Source of the DNA: an uncultured Actinomycetes bacterium
GTDB taxonomy: Bacteria > Actinomycetota > Thermoleophilia > Gaiellales > F1-60-MAGs149
DNA: 8,559 nucleotides
Direction: 5' to 3'
Assembly: GCA_903960645.1 (NCBI GenBank)
Contig: CAJCBN010000062.1
Location: forward strand, 1-8,559
Shown: positions 6,452 to 8,559 of the stretch, in pieces
Numbering within the stretch: position 1 is the stretch's first letter
Layout of the letters: the number at the start of each line of letters is the position of its first letter
Translations under genes and position numbers: made by a program
The notes under the pieces: model-generated
Databases searched by the model: none
What the model was told of the DNA's origin: nothing
The model's input: only the letters and a program-made list of their open reading frames with translations

Positions 6452-8233
6452 TCAGCCCGTGACGGGCTCGGCACCACCATCGTTGATGGCACTACCGGCC
6501 CGGACGCGCATGCTCGTCGTCACGGAGCTGTCGCCCATCGTGGCGACGATCCGGTACCTGCCGGCACGCAGGGCCTTCGTCGGCACGGTCACCGCGTTGG
6601 GACCGGCGACGAACTTCGTGCCGACACCCGCGATACGCGAAAGGCGCTTGCACTTGGCATCGATGCAGCGGTACACGACGACCTTGCCAGTGCCAGGCCC
6701 GTTGGCCGTCACCGTGGCGCGCACCGAGCGAGCGCCCGGACCGGCCAGGACCTTCTTGGCCGGCTTGATCTTGGTGACCTTGTAGACCTCCGGATTCGCC
6801 GCGACGTTGAACTCGGCCCGCACGGTGCGCGCGCGCGTCATCGTCACAGCGCACGTGAGGGCGCGATCGTCGCAGGCGCCGGTCCAGCCGACGAACACCG
6901 AGCCATTGGCGGCGTCGGCGGTGAGCGTCACCTTGGTGCCGCTCTCGACGTTGGACTCGCAGTCCTTGCCGCAGTTGATACCTGCGGGCTTCGATATGAC
7001 CTTCCCGTTTCCGCTGCCGAATGTCTCGACCGTCAGGCCATGCGTACCGGCCGGCTGACCGGTGCCGCTGACGTTCGCGGTCGCGGCCTCGGCCTTGCCG
7101 CTGGCCGTGGTGTACGCCACCTCGACCTCGGCGGCCGTATCCCCCACGGCGGTCGGGGCGAACACGACGACCACGGTGCACGATCCTGCAGCGGGGATCG
7201 ATGCGCCCGCCGTGCAGGTGCCACCCGTGATCCGGAACTGGCCGGCACCGGCGCCCGCCACGGAGATCACTCCGAGCGTGATGGCGCTGCCGCCGTTGTT
7301 CGAGAATGTGAGGGTGGCCGGCTCACTGGTCGCACCCGGTGTTACCTCACCGAACGTCTCGGAGCCCGGCGAAAGGTCGGCGCTCTCCGGGAGCTCGCCG
7401 TCGGGCGAGAACAGCTGCTTGACGCTGCGCGTGATCGTCTCGCCCGGCTCCAGCGTCAGCTCCCACTGAATCGCTGCGCCGTTGTCGACTCTCTCATCGC
7501 ACAGACAGGTGTTGGGCAGCTCTTGACCACTGCCGATCATCATCCAGACGAATTCGTAACCGCTCTGAAAGTAGCGGGCATTCTCACCGCGGAACGGAAT
7601 CAGACCCTCGACGAGCCCGCCCCCGGCGTTGTTCGGGCTTGCGGAGCAGCCGGTGCTGCCGGGCACGACGAGATTCTCGAACCCGTAGCCCATGTCGCTG
7701 CCACCGAGATAGCAGTCCCACGCCCGCGACAGACGGAGCGTCTTGGCGGTATCACTGTCGTTCGTCACCGAGATGATCGACGTGAAGTACTCGTTGCCGA
7801 CGACGTAGTCGTCCTCCTGGGTGACCGTGATGTGATCGCCCGCCTGCACGCGCGTGAGCACCCGATACGGATCAGCCCACGAGCCGTCGCCGTAGACGGC
7901 GCTCTGCGACAGCTCTTCGAATGGCACGGCGATCGAGCCCGCAGCGGTCTCATAGTGCTGCCTGAAGTTCGCGCCGTAGACGGTGCCGTCAACCGCGACG
8001 AACGTGCCGCAGTCGCTCGGCCGGCCCCTTGGGGAGTAGATCTGCCCGCCCGTATCCCGGTCGATCTGGCAGGAGAGCTCCTTCCCCACGTAGATGTTCG
8101 TAAGAGGCCCGGCCGAGGCGATGTCCTTGTACTCGGTAGCGGCGTTCGCCACACCGGCGATCGCGAGCAATGCGAGACAGGTCGCGATCGTCGCGACGGC
8201 GCGCCGGAGGCGCTGGTGGTTGACGACTGTCAC
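6452..8233 (-). CDS. Secreted multidomain protein (choice-of-anchor D-like and InlB-type repeat domains)
   Basis: A 593-residue protein with a signal peptide: basic start (QRLRR), hydrophobic core (~12-28) and a VANA-A cleavage site after residue 31. Domains in order: an N-terminal domain (~32-285) with paired cysteines (55/75, 174/196, 243/245) and motifs such as YGDGSWADPYR and RAWDCYLGGSDMGYG; an Ig-like ASPM-SPD-2-Hydin/choice-of-anchor D domain (~286-393; FGEVTPGATSEPATLTFSN, then SCTVVVVFAPT); a divergent InlB-type bacterial repeat (~397-476; INCGKDC ... GWTGAC ... TMTRARTV); and a C-terminal Ig-like domain (~483-580) with CIDAKC. The 14 mature cysteines suggest disulfides outside the cell. 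There is no sortase motif or C-terminal membrane helix, so it is probably released or loosely attached. The GTG at 8233 is chosen because GGAGG lies 7 bases upstream and it places the signal peptide at the N-terminus; the longer frame to 8491 runs through the promoter and a hairpin. Function is unknown; surface binding or adhesion is a guess. Confidence 0.88.
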   Translation of the reverse strand: MTVVNHQRLRRAVATIATCLALLAIAGVANAATEYKDIASAGPLTNIYVGKELSCQIDRDTGGQIYSPRGRPSDCGTFVAVDGTVYGANFRQHYETAAGSIAVPFEELSQSAVYGDGSWADPYRVLTRVQAGDHITVTQEDDYVVGNEYFTSIISVTNDSDTAKTLRLSRAWDCYLGGSDMGYGFENLVVPGSTGCSASPNNAGGGLVEGLIPFRGENARYFQSGYEFVWMMIGSGQELPNTCLCDERVDNGAAIQWELTLEPGETITRSVKQLFSPDGELPESADLSPGSETFGEVTPGATSEPATLTFSNNGGSAITLGVISVAGAGAGQFRITGGTCTAGASIPAAGSCTVVVVFAPTAVGDTAAEVEVAYTTASGKAEAATANVSGTGQPAGTHGLTVETFGSGNGKVISKPAGINCGKDCESNVESGTKVTLTADAANGSVFVGWTGACDDRALTCAVTMTRARTVRAEFNVAANPEVYKVTKIKPAKKVLAGPGARSVRATVTANGPGTGKVVVYRCIDAKCKRLSRIAGVGTKFVAGPNAVTVPTKALRAGRYRIVATMGDSSVTTSMRVRAGSAINDGGAEPVTG

Positions 8234-8240
8234 AGGTTTC

Positions 8241-8245
8241 CCTCC
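8241..8245 (-). promoter_or_regulatory. Ribosome binding site of the secreted protein
   Basis: Minus-strand GGAGG inside GGGGAGGG, 7 bases before the GTG at 8233. It fixes the start directly ahead of the signal peptide. Confidence 0.8.
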
Positions 8246-8268
8246 CCGGGAATGAGCGTGTGGCGCCG

Positions 8269-8294
8269 ACGGTAGCACAAATAAAGTGGAGCAA
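8269..8294 (-). promoter_or_regulatory. Candidate promoter of the secreted-protein gene
   Basis: This is the only AT-rich patch nearby. On the minus strand TACCGT (8269-8274) fits the actinobacterial -10 pattern TAnnnT and is preceded by TGC, an extended -10. TTGCTC (8289-8294) could be a poor -35 with a short 14-base spacer. Transcription would begin near 8262, about 30 bases before the GTG. This is inferred from pattern alone. Confidence 0.35.
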
Positions 8295-8310
8295 ATAGTA
8301 ATGTCTCCAC
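8286..8310. repeat. Small dyad over the candidate promoter (possible operator)
   Basis: GTGGAG (8286-8291) and CTCCAC (8305-8310) form a perfect 6-base inverted repeat around 13 AT-rich bases. It overlaps the candidate -35 region, where a dimeric regulator could bind. Confidence 0.3.
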
Positions 8311-8329
8311 GCTCCCCTGATCCACGCTC
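8306..8329. repeat. Direct repeat TCCACGCTC upstream of the secreted-protein promoter
   Basis: TCCACGCTC occurs at 8306-8314 and again at 8321-8329, a 15-base period, just upstream of the candidate promoter. The first copy overlaps the right arm of the dyad. It could be a tandem regulator site or chance. Confidence 0.35.
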
Positions 8330-8364
8330 GCAGTCGATCATCGGCGACGGCGGCCGAGCCGACG

Positions 8365-8392
8365 CGGCGGGGCGCCCGCAGGCGCCCCGCCG
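8365..8392 (-). terminator. GC-rich hairpin terminator of the right-edge gene
   Basis: CGGCGGGGCGCC (8365-8376) and GGCGCCCCGCCG (8381-8392) form a perfect 12-base-pair stem with a 4-base loop, 8 bases after the stop codon of the minus-strand gene at the right edge. It has no U-tract. It separates that gene from the secreted-protein gene. Confidence 0.65.
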
Positions 8393-8400
8393 ATCGATCA

Positions 8401-8559
8401 TCAGTCGATGTTCTCGCAGCCCAGTGCTGCGACGCCCGAATCGACCAGGTTTGCCCACGCGACGCCCATCACAAGCGACGTGGCGGTGCACTGGTTGGGG
8501 TCCATGCTGGAACCCGCGGTCAGCAGGTAGAAGTGATTACCCGTGCCGTACAGGATGCC
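8401..8559 (-). CDS. C-terminal end of an unidentified protein (partial)
   Basis: On the minus strand the frame is open from the window edge for 52 codons to a TGA at 8401-8403, which is followed at once by a hairpin. The visible end begins GILYGTGNHFYLLTAG and finishes GVAALGCENID, with two cysteines (residues 24 and 48 of the fragment) that could form a disulfide, as in an exported protein. Too little is visible to name a family. Support for it being a real coding end: the frame is uninterrupted, the composition is non-repetitive and protein-like, and the hairpin sits where a terminator should be. Confidence 0.6.
   Translation of the reverse strand, partial: GILYGTGNHFYLLTAGSSMDPNQCTATSLVMGVAWANLVDSGVAALGCENID

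Noticed and set aside
8141..8233. Lipoprotein signal (Cys19 in the signal peptide)
   Set aside because: The residues before the cysteine (I-A-T) do not make an acceptable lipobox, and the cysteine lies at the start of the hydrophobic core, not at its end.
5606..8275. Very long plus-strand open frame (889 codons) opposite the IMPase, GroES-like, tRNA and secreted-protein genes
   Set aside because: It runs antisense through a tRNA, a terminator and three well-supported genes, its translation is Arg/Gly/Ala/His-rich without domains, and long antisense frames are expected at this GC content.
6452..8491. Longer form of the secreted protein starting at 8491
   Set aside because: It would put 86 residues before the signal peptide and run through the neighbouring gene's terminator and end; the GTG at 8233 has a strong ribosome binding site.

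Overview
The window is very GC-rich, densely coded chromosomal DNA. GTG and TTG starts are frequent, and intergenic GC-rich hairpins mostly lack U-tracts. A CtpE-type P-type ATPase, a secreted Ig-like/InlB-like repeat protein of a kind common in Actinomycetota, and a tRNA without an encoded CCA suggest a high-GC actinobacterium, possibly of the Thermoleophilia/Solirubrobacter type. That placement is inference from gene content, not a database result. No phage, plasmid or insertion-sequence gene is visible.

Left part (1-3484, plus strand): the 3' part of a beta-lactamase-fold serine hydrolase is followed after 13 bases by a complete CtpE-like P-type ATPase, so the two probably form an operon. 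The ATPase converges with a minus-strand DEAD-box RNA helicase. The junction (3481-3565) is almost wholly filled by a three-unit palindromic REP/REPIN-like element that supplies the ATPase stop codon and ends inside the helicase stop codon.

Middle (3565-6382, minus strand, in transcription order): tRNA-Arg(UCG), a small GroES-fold protein that appears to lack the roof hairpin, an inositol-monophosphatase-family enzyme 21 bases downstream (likely the same transcript), then a 177-base gap and the helicase, which most likely starts at a TTG preceded by a good ribosome binding site.

Right part (6405-8559, minus strand): a secreted multidomain protein with a signal peptide and many paired cysteines, ended by a strong stem-loop just before the tRNA. 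It is preceded by an AT-rich promoter region with small repeats. At the right edge is the last 52 codons of another minus-strand gene, also ended by a perfect GC-rich hairpin.

Most of this is ordinary housekeeping or envelope content. The items most worth a second look are the composite palindrome between the convergent genes, the roofless GroES-like protein, the atypical active-site motifs of the beta-lactamase-like protein, and the unexplained N-terminal domain of the secreted protein.
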